A stretch of DNA of 64,000 bases from Saksenaea vasiformis B4078 (Eukaryota; Mucoromycota; Mucoromycetes; Mucorales; Saksenaeaceae): contig JNDT01002323.1 in NCBI GenBank assembly GCA_000697055.1, positions 50,001 through 114,000 on the forward strand, in the 5' to 3' direction. The position numbers and the translations under genes are program-made. Numbering within the stretch: the first letter of the stretch is position 1; every line of letters starts with the position of its first letter. Below the pieces are notes generated by a model that saw nothing but the letters and a program-made list of their open reading frames with translations, was not told the DNA's origin and did not search any database. Of the stretch, positions 10,101-21,435 are shown in pieces.

Positions 10101-13100
10101 AGATGCCCGGTTTCTTGTTTTGAGTAAATGATTACCTTAGCCAAGACGCCGGTACAGTCCAACCAACAAACCAACCAACCCGTTCCGTACAATACAATAC
10201 ATACTATCGATTGCCAGAAACCGATAGGTGCCACAAATCTTTCTAGATCGTGGGAACAACCTTCTTTGCAGTTCCTGCTAAAGTTCCTCATCCGGGAAAG
10301 CAACACAATCTCGATTAAATTATGCGACAGAAAAATATACCCTGTTCTCCCGGGGCTGTGAAAATGATGTAATCACGTTTCCATACAGCATCAGGAAAAT
10401 AATAATACACGTCCCACCATGTTCGCGTAAGATGCATGGAGGTCTGAAAGGGACATTGTACGGAGGTTCCTGTCCCATACAGCTTTCATGGTTCATGCTA
10501 AGGGCCAAACATGTCGAGCCAAGTTGTTAGAGCCTCCCTATACTCGATTTCAAGTACTAATGAAACGAATTTGCGTCGCAGACGCCTAAAACGCGTGCAC
10601 AACTTGGCTCGCATCTGTAAGGTGGAATGTGAGAGAGAGAAAGTCGTTAATGAAACGTGATAAAATAGAAGAATGCCCTAGTGCCTATTGACGCGTGTTG
10701 AAGGAGTGCTTGGTTGTTGCATGCTGCAATCTTTTTATGGTGGACCTCGCGCGAAATCATCCGTTGGATTGCGGACGTTTTATGTTGATAACTCCTTGAT
10801 AACAATAAGATCTAGAGGATAAACACGTAGAAACAACCCGTACCTTGCAGAAAAAACAGAAATGTTCCTGCAAGATCAAACAACTAAATTGTTGTTGAAA
10901 AGAATTACATGCTGGCAATGGAGAGCAACCTTTTTCGAAAAAAAAAAACATTTCCGCAATGAAACGATGACGCATGCTGGCTTTATCTAATAGGGTGTCA
11001 TTGCAAAAGTGTCTCAGGCAAAATGAAGGGATCCTCGTTACAGATACAGATGCCTCAGTTTGCTCAGCAACCCTATTCGTACCAACGGCTAGCGGCAAAA
11101 TAGGCGTGGATGCTCCAAATGGGGGGGGAGCTTGTGTTTGATGTCGCAGCAAGTTCCAGCTGGTGAGTGCTCTATATTGCAATTCAGCCACCTCCTCGGC
11201 TGACATTAGACCGGTTACTCTAGAAGAAATTTGCATTCAGTTTAACATCGACACAGTAACTCAACGCTGAAAAAAGAAAAAAGGATTTTTGTTTCATTCA
11301 TTGCATTTTCTCTGGCAACACAACGGCTCGGGACATACTGCCGACCAAAACATAGCCGAGTCGATAGGCTCATCAGTAAGTACTACATAGCAAAACGTCC
11401 TGAAGACATTTCAGAAAATAGCTAGAAGCTCATGCTTCTAAACTTAGATCAAAGAAAACCGAGAGTTTATACTCTGGAAACCAAAGAGGCGGATAATTGA
11501 AGGAGAATGACGCTAACAAGCGGTTGGCTATTACCAATGCCACGGTGACTTTTTTCCTTTATGCAGAATCTCATGCGAAGAAATAAAGTTTTATCAACGG
11601 GACAAGTCGGTTTCAAATCATCCTTGGAACCTAAAGAAACAATTCCACTAAATAAATAAATAGAATGCTGAGAATATAACACTTTGAACATCTCGTTTGC
11701 AATTTCCCTTATGGTCAATAAATCAATCGAAGCTATTATTTTATGGCGTGATTCTATGATCATCCTTATCCTTTTTATTGAACAATGGTACAATTAACTT
11801 TGGTAGAGGACTTGCTCGAAGAAAAATGTTGCAATTGGTATCAGCCTTGCACTATTCTTCAACTCAACCGCTTTCTATGAGTATAGACGTAATCTCTCTA
11901 TAGAACAGTAGAATGACCATTTCATGCAAACTACTTTTTCTCCTGCGCAAACTCTATGCCCTCACCATCTAATAACGAAATATATACTGCCATTAGATGA
12001 CCTCCGGTTATTTGAAGTCCTAATCGCAACATGCTGCGTGCGAAGATTCTAGAAAATTTGGTTGACCCGCACGGTTAGTTTGTAAACAGGAGGTTTACCA
12101 TTCTGGTTCTTCGAATCATGCATATATACCGAGGTCAATATTTACATATGATGCGAATCACTGGTTCAGAGAAGGAGGTTTCTTGGAGTTTGGCTTATTC
12201 GCTCTGCGAAGTACAATTCATGCCAGAGCCCTTGTACCACAGCTTGGCGTTTCGAAACAATCTAGACAGCAAGCTGTTCGAAGTGCTACAGAAGGTAATT
12301 GATCTGTAAAATGAGACAAGAAGAAATCGACCGTCCAAATGCGCGTTCAATAGCAGCTGATTTCTGGGCCTGCCCGCATAATCGATAATCTACGATAATT
12401 GTACATCACGTTTGTATCATGTTTATATCATATGCTACAAGCAGCTATAAACAAGGTATCAACAAAGAATTGAGATGATGAGAAGAAGTCTCTTGTCCTT
12501 ATTCGATTCGAGATCAAACAAGTGAATGATGCGCTTGATACGTTACTATGAGTTTACAGAGAAAAAAAACCCGGGGTCTCCAATCTGCTTAATTGACCAA
12601 TTAAATTTGTTGGTTAGAGCAGGAAATATTAACGGGCAGCGTGATCTCAAGAGTTTCTTATGCCGTGAATGACCTGAAAGGTGCACTATCCTCTATCGAG
12701 TTTACTTTCAAGTGACTATGTCTCGTACAAAATCATACATCACTCTATAGCTGTTTTGTAACTTGGCGCCATGAGACACAGTTACTAACTATTTGCAACC
12801 TTTCGTCACTTGGGTAAGGCTTTGGGTAGCATTGCATTACAGCATTCCCGACTATCTATACTGAAAGTGGCAAAAAGCTGCTAAAGCTCTGGAATGCGTT
12901 TCCATAATCGTAGAACTGGAACACTGGATATTAATTTGTACACAGTGTTCTACAGTCCTTTTGTTGTCGCTAAAAGTACCAGATATCAAGGATAACCTCG
13001 GTGCTTATTCAACATAATAGTTTGCTTTCAATTCAAAATTCGCCCGTCCGATGATCATTTGGCAATGTATCGTTCTTTGATAATGATGACGATTCAAAGC

Positions 13101-15930
13101 TATTGGGGAACATGATGCTCTACATAATTATCATTGTCGTCGTTATTCGGTGACATTTAGAAAGCGAGACTATATTAGCTGTTTTATAGAAACAGAAGCA
13201 AAATGTACAGTGATGTAGACCAAGAAAGTGGACCGGAGAAAATTTGTGAAATATCGATGGCTTGATATATTATTTTTTAATTTATAGAGACAATCTATCT
13301 AGATTAGCCAATCCACGATGCTTTAGCAAGCGCATACTGTCAGAATGCATCTTTTGACGTTATTGTATCTTAACGATTTCTGGGACAATGGTGGTTGGAA
13401 ACTCCGAATCTTTATAGATGTGCAAAAGTTTATTCTTCATAGGCAGTGAAACTTTCCAAGTTACCCGTTCATCGTTTTATTTCACACATTGTCTGCAACA
13501 GAAAATTATTGCAGACCATATCTAAGTGTATGAGCATCGATAATGGGATAAAACGCTTCAACTAGAACTACTCAGCTGCCGTCTGATGGCACAAATCGAA
13601 GTGACTCCCATGAGTATGTGGTAAGGTGGACGTTGTTTATATCAATCTTACCGATTATTACCATTGAATACTACCATACAGATGCATAAAATATATCCAG
13701 TGTTATCGAATATATATAAGGTCTACAACTTCTGGTTCTTGACCAGAGTTGATAAGACTGCACAGCGTTCTCTATCGAACAGGTATTATAAATCCTTTAT
13801 TCATCAGTGAAGATAGCACAGGTTACAGGACAGTTATGGTTCATCAAGAGCCGGGATATTCATTTTCTCAAGACATTTTTACGTCACACGGGCGCAATGA
13901 ATGACTCATGCGAAGAACGAAAAAAGGAGAAGAAGAAGAAGAGGAAGAAGGACGACGTTTTGAATAAAATATGTCGTCTTGGTTAATGAAGAATTTTAAA
14001 AAGTGGAACAACTATTATTAAATAGCAGGAAGCTCTACAAAGACGTGTAGTGAAAACTTACAATTAAGAAGTCAAAGGTGGTCGTAACCTCATCATACTA
14101 TCCTCCTAATCGCACGACCTAACACGGCTACGCTAGCGCCTTTTAACTTATCATCTGCCACTGTACCAATCATATTATGTAAATAACCCATCGTCCGACA
14201 GGCATACGATGAGGAATTACAGAGACAACCAATGAATTACCCTTGGGTTTCTAGTGATAACCGTTTACACCATTTTTTAGCATTTTCCCTTTCGAGTCCT
14301 AGCAGGCTGGAAGACTATTGGGACATACTGCCTCATATCTGTATAGAAATGAGGCAACAATGTCGATATCCATGAACCAATTATATGCACAAAGATCTGC
14401 TGCGGCAGTACGGATTCTGGCTGACACTTGATTAAAGGCACACAATAAATGTGATGCTTGAGAACCTTGGGAACAGAGACATTGGAACAGGTAGTGAGAC
14501 GGGCTATATTCTCCCAGTAGCTTTTACGCGGTGCATAGAGGCCAATTCATTTGAATCCAGCTTCTGTTGCCTAACTAGCTGCACCAGGTGCTTTATCTGG
14601 TTACTGCGTCGGCTGTTATACATAGAATAGAGGACTTATTATTATTTTCTATTTTATGGTGTATGTGCTACCTGTCTTTCGTCACCCTTAAAGATGCTGT
14701 TTGAAGATTAGTTTTTTTTGTCCAAATTCGGTATTGTGTAAGATATGAGTGCTCAGACTTGCTTAGTACCAGAATGAGGCATTTAGAAAGCCTCCAATGT
14801 TTTATTTTGAAGAAGATGACCTTCTAGTCTATATAAAGCATAGAAGTTTACACCTCAAAGTCCTCTTTCATGTGGAAAAGAAATAGTCTTTTATAGGCCC
14901 TATCTAGCCATAAACTGCCGTGAATGAGCTCGTCCTGGACGTTCACCCCGTAAGCAGTGGTGTAGACGCTACCATTTCAAGGCCGCATTCATCGCCGCTA
15001 ACTGCGTTACCCATTAGCTCATGGTTACAAATGCTTTATCAGAGAACGGAAGGAAAACACCGGCGATCTATACTATACATTGGACATGTCCGACAAGACA
15101 GCTTGGAAAACGCAAAATCCATTCTCAACTAGCAATGGCATCTCTTTTTTGGAAATCCTCGGATAGGCTGAGTTGACATATTCACTCTCCTACCCCCTGA
15201 ATTCTACACCACACCACACCACACCACACCGCACCGCGCTTCGATTGGAACTTTACCGTCAAGCCAGAACGAAGTATGAACTGCAAGATCGAAAATAGCA
15301 CATGTAGGGCGATAGCTCGCCTTTTAAAAAGCGAGTCTTGCAACGCTGTTTTCCTTCTTGTTTCATAGACGAAAGGACATAGATTTTCTTGTTACAGTTT
15401 ACATTTTAACCACGCACCGCTGTCATCTCCTTTATTAGCAAGTCATCTAAGTTACTGGATTATCTCATCTCCGATCAATGACATCCAAGATCAAATTGGT
15501 GCTTGCTCTCGTTTTGAAACGCACCGCTGTAAGGCTCTAGTTATCTGTAAAATGTTTATCTGTTGTTCAATCGCTCACTTTATAATCTATTGGGCGAGGG
15601 GAAAACGAATTCAGCATGGTTATCCATTAGACGGAAACGCGGAAGCACAAAGACAGTTTAGAACAGAGTTACTGTGGAAGTCCACCCAGAACATTTTCTC
15701 TAAATTAAATCGGTGGGAGAAAAACGCTCTGCCGGTAATGTTTCGTCAAGAAATCTTTAACACCCGAGGAAGGTTTCAGCTGAGACTGACACTTCGATAA
15801 TTGCATCGATCTCACAGGTGCACATTGGACATGACCTGAGCGGTGCTTTAATCCACCAACTCCACACACCAAAACTTTTTTTTTCTTCTTCGGTTGCAGA
15901 CGTTTTTTCTTCTTCTTTTTTCCTACGGTG
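10101..15930. other. 5.8-kb gene desert
   Basis: Every frame on both strands is short and without recognisable domains; the longest (10,757-11,236, minus, 159 codons) looks random, with an internal Phe run. There is a GAA-rich tract near 13,929-13,951 and an ACACC repeat near 15,206. The base mix differs from the flanking gene regions, with fewer homopolymers. It may be old decayed repeat DNA. I see no RNA gene signature. Confidence 0.5.
15206..15236. repeat. ACACC pentanucleotide repeat
   Basis: About five tandem ACACC units followed by GCACC variants. Confidence 0.8.
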
Positions 15931-16893
15931 ATGGTGCAAGAAGAACAAAAGAAGTTTGCTGTGGGAGAAACACACAAGAAACATACCCGACATCACGTCA
16001 AGCGTAAATCGGCTGGCCGAGTTCATGTCACTAAACTTGCCCCAATGGCCAGAGCCGCCGAGAACGATGACAATGAACGGAAACCTATGCGACGGTCCCA
16101 GTCGCAACGCTCATTGCATCGTCTTTCTTCTGAACGTAAGCTCATGACAATGACCCCTTCCGAACAACAGCCTTCCACCAACACTACCACCACCACTTCT
16201 GTTACAACAACAACAACGACGACGACGACTGCTGCAACCTCACCGCCACCTAGCCCGAGTCCCTCTGTTTCCTCACCAGCTGTTTTACGCAAGGAAGAAG
16301 ATAAGCAAGCGAATCCCGCGAATACCGCAAAAAAGGAAGAAGAAGAGCAAGAACAGGAAGAAGCAGTCGTCATAAAAAAGAAACAGCAACCATCTCACCG
16401 AGCAGAGGACCCTCGACCGAAACCAATGAGCAATGTTGCTGCTGCAGCCACTGCACAATCCACTGGTCTTTCCCGAACACAACAAAAGCTTATGCTACAG
16501 CGAGAACATGCATTCATTGATGATGAGAATAATCTGGATCATCCACGCAATATGCTTCGATTGACGCGTGAACTTGAACGAATGGGGCGCGAGTACCGAT
16601 GTGTCAAGCAGCATCGTGATCCAATGATGGAAAGTCTGATCCGATGCATGGGGCAGCAACAGCAATCGGTCGTACCTACAGCTTCACAATCTGAATCTAC
16701 CCTCAGTGGGCCTACCGTAACACCCGCAACAGCGGCGGCACAGCCTCACTCGGACCAACGGATGGCAGCTCACCGTCGGCATTTACAACTACTAGCTCAA
16801 CACAACGGACCACAACAGACAACTGCTCAAACCAACGCTGGAGGCATTCGCTGGAGCGCAGGCGCTTTCCTGGAACGCATGTTAAATGGCTAG
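15931..16893 (+). CDS. TORC1 subunit Tco89-like protein (320 aa)
   Basis: Single open frame from the ATG at 15931; the codon before it is GTG. Two blocks fit the fungal Tco89 family as I know it: a basic N-terminal HTRHHVKRKSAGRVHVTKLA (residues about 20-40) and a core at residues about 178-240 reading GLSRTQQKLMLQREHAF, then LTRELERMGREYRCVKQHRD and PMMESLIRC. Between them lie a Thr run from ACA/ACG codons and Glu/Lys-rich and Ala-rich low-complexity stretches. Tco89 is a non-essential TORC1 component at the vacuole that helps couple nutrient and stress signals to growth. The upstream TTTTTTCTTCTTC tract is typical promoter or leader sequence, so an upstream exon cannot be excluded. It is convergent with CMR1. 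Confidence 0.65.
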   Translation: MVQEEQKKFAVGETHKKHTRHHVKRKSAGRVHVTKLAPMARAAENDDNERKPMRRSQSQRSLHRLSSERKLMTMTPSEQQPSTNTTTTTSVTTTTTTTTTAATSPPPSPSPSVSSPAVLRKEEDKQANPANTAKKEEEEQEQEEAVVIKKKQQPSHRAEDPRPKPMSNVAAAATAQSTGLSRTQQKLMLQREHAFIDDENNLDHPRNMLRLTRELERMGREYRCVKQHRDPMMESLIRCMGQQQQSVVPTASQSESTLSGPTVTPATAAAQPHSDQRMAAHRRHLQLLAQHNGPQQTTAQTNAGGIRWSAGAFLERMLNG

Positions 16894-18054
16894 ACTTTCT
16901 GTTTTTCTTTTTCTTTTTTTTTTTCTTTCCTTCTCTTTTCTTTATATACACATATATTACACATACGTTTGTTACTACATATAAGCTAGACGTTCATCCA
17001 AGAATACAACAGGGCGTGGGCCATTCCTACCACACAGAACACAACAAACCCCACTTCACATTATGCGTAGCATCTATTCCGACCAGAGATACTCCGTTCA
17101 TTTGCATCTTGTGACAAAACGGTCTCTGTGAATTGAATTTCATGTTCATTGATTAGTACAGGCACCAAACTTATAGGAAACCGAAAAGGAAAATCATAGA
17201 ATGCCGATATAACCGTTTCTGGATTAAAAAAGAAACACCGCTATGAATGTTAAAAAAAAAGGGCTATCGTGCGCAACGTGCTACGTTCACGGATAGGTGC
17301 GGAAAGCTTCGGATGTCATACAAATGTCACCCTCATGGCGTTTATTACACCTCGTGTCTGTGTAACTTGGTGTTTAACATGAAAGGAAAGTTTTGCTACT
17401 GTTGTCCTCAACTGCTTCACTGTCAACCGTTCCTTTTTTGCAGATCCTGTCAGTCAATCCAGGAAAAAAAAAAAACCAAACTTTTCGCATCATACGTTTT
17501 TCTCTTTTTCGTCTCGCAAAATAGTTTTCCCCCTTTTCCCGCCTATTTCGTCGAAATACCGCCCTAGGAACCTCCTTCTACCAAGGGGTCCTATCTGACA
17601 ATAACCATTGCTCAGCACAACACAAAAGCAGGTTTTGGTCATAAAGAGATAACCCCAGAGAGCCGGACTTTGAACTGCAAATTTAAAGCAATGCCGCTTC
17701 TCGTACTACCGATTATGGAAAATGCACGATCCATCGTACCTTCTAGCACACGGGATGAACTATAGATATTTGCTTTCAACTTGTGGCTGATCAATATCTG
17801 TATCAAGGAGACTGTCGAGAAGAAAGCCTCCCAGGGCCTTAAGCGCAGTGAAATTCCCCGGCATTTTTGCTGGTGAAGATAGTAGTTGGTGTCTCTCGGA
17901 AACGTACGTGAATCCTAGTGGGAACCATGTATACAGAAGGACTTTTTCTAAGCTCACATTGAAAGCAAGACTACGCGCAAATGTCGTAAGGAAAATGGGC
18001 ATCTTATCCGAGTTCGTATGTATTGTCGTTATATTGTTAATTATGACAGATTCA
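16894..18054. other. Convergent intergenic region, Tco89-like / CMR1
   Basis: 3' untranslated sequence and about 1 kb with no supportable gene. The frame at 17,760-18,164 (minus) partly overlaps the last CMR1 exon in another frame and is a shadow. Confidence 0.55.
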
Positions 18055-18786
18055 TTATGTCCAGCACACCATCCTTCCACTTCCATTGCCACATAATAAT
18101 GTGGCTGATTCGGTCCTTGGATGAAACTGGGCCACCGCTTGGATTGCTGTAATACGTTCGCCATCGTATAACTGTTCGATAGGCTTACCCGTCTCGCCCG
18201 AATAGATATCCACCGGATGCTTCATGTTGCCCACAACAAAATGCTGGTGGTCCAGACCGTTTATGCTGGACACCGTATTTTCGTTCCAGCGGGCGCGGAA
18301 GTTGGTTACCCACCTTTGTGATTTTGTAGGGGAGGGAAATTTAAAAACTAAAAAAAAACATGCCTACTACCAACACACAAAAATCTTTAGAACTCACCTT
18401 CCTGTATGGTTGTTATGGCGTATAGCCGACTGTAGGATGAGATCGGATGCCGTATCCAACGAGAATACGCGAATGTAGTCATCGTAGGACGTGGTCACCA
18501 GCTTGTTACCTTTAGGTGACCAGTACGCACTCGTGACGGAATAGCCGTGTTCTAACTGTTGTATAGGCGACTTCATAGAACGCCTATCCCACATCATTGC
18601 CATGCGATCATTACTTGCAGTCGCAAAGAGATGGTCGTGTACTGGATTCAAACTTATGCAACCGATTTTCTTGTCACATAATGTGTGGACGACATCTTTA
18701 GAAGTTCTGATATCATAATGTCCAACTTCACCATCGGATGTTGAGAACCATAGCTAAAAAGGGAGAAGAAAGATCAGTTCCTTTTC

Positions 18787-18817
<31 letters not shown>

Positions 18818-19809
18818 GGCCCACGGTTCTTACCGTGTGACCATCCTTGGTCAGATCGAAATTAGTGTATGAATAGGACTTGGAATCCAACATCGATCCA
18901 AAGGTTGCCTTTTCTGTATCAAAATACTGAATCGTGCCGTCGTAGGATGTTGTAATTAATTTGTTTGAATCCGTGGGATTAAATTGAAGATCGGTGATAG
19001 TACGCGTATGTGGCCGATAGGTATAGACCACGGGTTCTTCCTCATTACTTTCTTCGTCCGTATTTACTCCACTCACGTCCCAAAATCCAAGATGACCAGA
19101 TACATCAGCAGCACAAGCTAAAAGTTTGGCACTGGATGGATAGAACCTAGGGAAAAAAAAAGACATCCAAATGGATCATCCATCGCTTGTTTCATTGAAC
19201 CGTTTACTTACACGCAGCCATTGATTCGATCTGGGGTGACTTTGACGGTTGCCCAGGAATGGCGGATTCGTAGTTCCGATATTTGCTGCGTCAGTTTTTT
19301 TTGTGTTTCGTGATGTTGTTTTGCATCTTCGTCGTCTGTCTGCTTGTTGACTGACGGAGGAGGTTCCGTATTAGGCATAGTACGCACTTGATCTAAAAGC
19401 TTAAGAAAGTTGGACTGTTCCGATGCATCAAGCTGATCAATTCGCTTCGATTTTTTGCTCAATGCTTCGCTCTCTTCCTCCCCTCCTTCAGCTTTACGTT
19501 TCTGCATTACTGATTCCCCCGTTGGCTCCATCCCGCGAAGACGAGCAGACGTGCGCGTAGGCCTTTGCGGCTCCTTCTTCTCCTTTTTGGGCACATGTTT
19601 CTTCACATGGGCTGTGCTTACTGATCGATCGACTAGATTCAAGGGTACTTGCAATTCACGCAACAGCTCTTGATTGCGTCTAAAACACGCATATTAGAAA
19701 GAAATTGATCCCGATCCACGTGGAACATATAAAGCTCCTCCACACCACAAACTTACTGAATATTTTCAAGGCGCTGTTTCTCATAACTGGACAGCTTTTC
19801 TTCACCCAT
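18055..19809 (-). CDS. CMR1: DNA damage-binding protein CMR1 / WDR76-like WD40 protein (482 aa)
   Basis: Five exons (minus strand): 19757-19809, 19212-19679, 18834-19146, 18398-18753 and 18055-18313; all junctions are GT-AG and in phase. The N-terminus MGEEKLSSYEKQRLENIQ, then QRNQELLRELQVPLNL and TRTSARLRGM, is the usual CMR1/WDR76 opening. The rest is a WD40 propeller: PSSAKLLACAADVSGHLGFW, PHTRTITDLQFNPTDSNKL, DHLFATASNDRMAMMWDRR, YSVTSAYWSPKGNKLVTTSY and a last blade ending CGNGSGRMVCW. CMR1 binds chromatin, prefers UV-damaged DNA, and joins stress-induced nuclear quality-control foci in yeast; the same role is inferred. Length (yeast about 520 aa) fits. An internal acidic/basic stretch near residues 85-105 may carry a nuclear signal. 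Confidence 0.9.
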
Positions 19810-20949
19810 GGTAAAAAAAGGATACGCAAAAAAAAATATTTCGCTGTACCCGTGACTTTGTCCCTCTCTTCCTGCAGGATATTTCGGTATCTTAAATCGC
19901 GCGGAACGCTTGCTCGTAGTTGATTTGATGCTCCTTACTTAACAATGACGCATTGTATGCCTTCCCTTCATTAAGAGCAATGATAGGTAATGATAATTCC
20001 GCTTTCTTCTTGTGTCTTTGCCATAATACAGCGTACGATTCGACGTTTGCATTTGCTCGCAAGTCTCAGCTTGGGTATCGCATTCATTTTCGTGGTCTCT
20101 GTATTTCCCATCCTTTCCTTAACAGAATGATAGCATAGACTTGTCGATGATATTTGCTTTTCATGGTGAATGGTCCAAAATTTTTCTCATTTGTATCAAA
20201 TGCCCTTTCATGAAACCCTATCTCGGTTCTGCACCCATTGTATTTGCTCTATTGATCTAAGCATATTCCGTTCACCTTGACACAGCGTGTTATTATTTTC
20301 ATAATTAACCATATCGGCAAGTTATGTCAGAAAATCTCTACAAAGCGGCATTATGTCATTATTGACGATATACACCTACTCCTCTACAGTGTTGTATTTG
20401 ATATGAAAGCGCACGCGTATGTATCCTCTTTTCTTCTTTCCCTTACATTGATCTCGAGGCAGGTTGCGCTTCTATAACTATTTCGCGTGTGGTAATCTTT
20501 TAAAGCTGGATGGTTTACTTCATCTCCGAATGCCAATGCTAGTCTAGCTGTAATGAAAGGTTAGCTGATCTAGCCTAAACGTTGAACTAGTATAATTTCA
20601 TAGCGGAAACAAATATGATGTAGCTCTTCAAGCGCATCTGGTTTTCTGTGCCTCTCGTTTCTTTCTGATGGCTTTGATTAGCGCCTATGGTAAGGCCTTT
20701 CATAAAACCATGATACTGATGCTGGGTTTCTGGTTCCGCTATTGGCTGCATATCTTATGTAGAAGGCAATTTCACCGAGCTTTCCACGATCAGCTATCGA
20801 TAAATATTGTCAAGACGTCGGACGCAAGTTATGAATTATAATAGTGGGGTCTAGATCTGTCTTGGATCCCTAGAACGCAGTCATTTCTATCAGCGTCTAT
20901 AGGATTCTCTGCAATCAATAAAAGACTTGTTTGAGGGCTTCTAACCTCT
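19810..20949. other. Intergenic between CMR1 and the peptide array
   Basis: CMR1 promoter side and about 1 kb of sequence without a supportable gene. Similarity to the array units begins near 20,950, where a TTTATTTTTATC motif also occurs upstream of the other copies. Confidence 0.5.
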
Positions 20950-21174
20950 CATATCTTCGGTTTATTTTTATCCTCTTGATTATTAATTACATTTTTACAT
21001 CAGGTATCTCGGCGATGTCAAAAAAAAATTGGCATGTGTCACGACATAATCTCTTTTTGTCAATAGAGAAGATCAAGAGCGGAAGCAAAAATACATTAGA
21101 AAAGGTACCAGCGACGGAAGTGAAAAAAAAAAGACGATAGAGAAGAACCTCCGCCTCCAAGCCGTACGATTAAA

Positions 21175-21187
21175 CTATTTAAATAGG
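21175..21187 (+). promoter_or_regulatory. TATA-like element of peptide copy 1
   Basis: CTATTTAAATAGG lies about 65 nt upstream of the ATG, preceded by an AACCTCCGCCTCCAAGCC box at about 21,146-21,163. Both occur in the same place at copies 2-5, with small variations. Confidence 0.6.
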
Positions 21188-21249
21188 GCGAGTTGAGCGT
21201 CTTGCTATCCTATATCCTCATCTACATCTCAAGAAAATCAAATATCAAA

Positions 21250-21435
21250 ATGGTCAAAGTTCTCGCTCTCTCTGTTCTTGCTGTCGTTGCTGCCTTGGCC
21301 TCTGCTAAACCCGTCGATGTCAAATCCATCAAATGCGACGGTGATACCTACAAGTGTACTGCTCAGCTCGATTTCGCAGGTGGAGCATACGTCGCTCAAT
21401 GGGACGTCAAGGTGTTTCCCCAAAGTCGATCCTAA
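21250..21435 (+). CDS. Small secreted peptide, array copy 1 (61 aa)
   Basis: The ATG is followed by a signal peptide (MVKVLALSVLAVVAALASA, cleavage likely after Ala19) and a mature part of about 42 residues starting KPVDVKSIKCDGDTYKC, with two Cys six residues apart and then a QLDFAGGAYVAQWDVKV segment. I do not recognise the family. The start is the ATG in the conserved leader ATATCAAAATGG; the frame is open upstream but has no earlier ATG. The tail (FPQSRS) differs from the other copies. In the +1 frame the same DNA encodes a Cys-Glu-Asp ending that resembles the tail of copy 5, suggesting an indel changed the frame. The poly(A) signal AATAAA is at 21,558. Codon differences between copies are mostly synonymous, so the protein is probably real. 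Confidence 0.75.
   Translation: MVKVLALSVLAVVAALASAKPVDVKSIKCDGDTYKCTAQLDFAGGAYVAQWDVKVFPQSRS

Noticed and set aside
17760..18164. 134-codon minus-strand frame
   Set aside because: Overlaps the last CMR1 exon in a different frame; the CMR1 reading is clearly the coding one.
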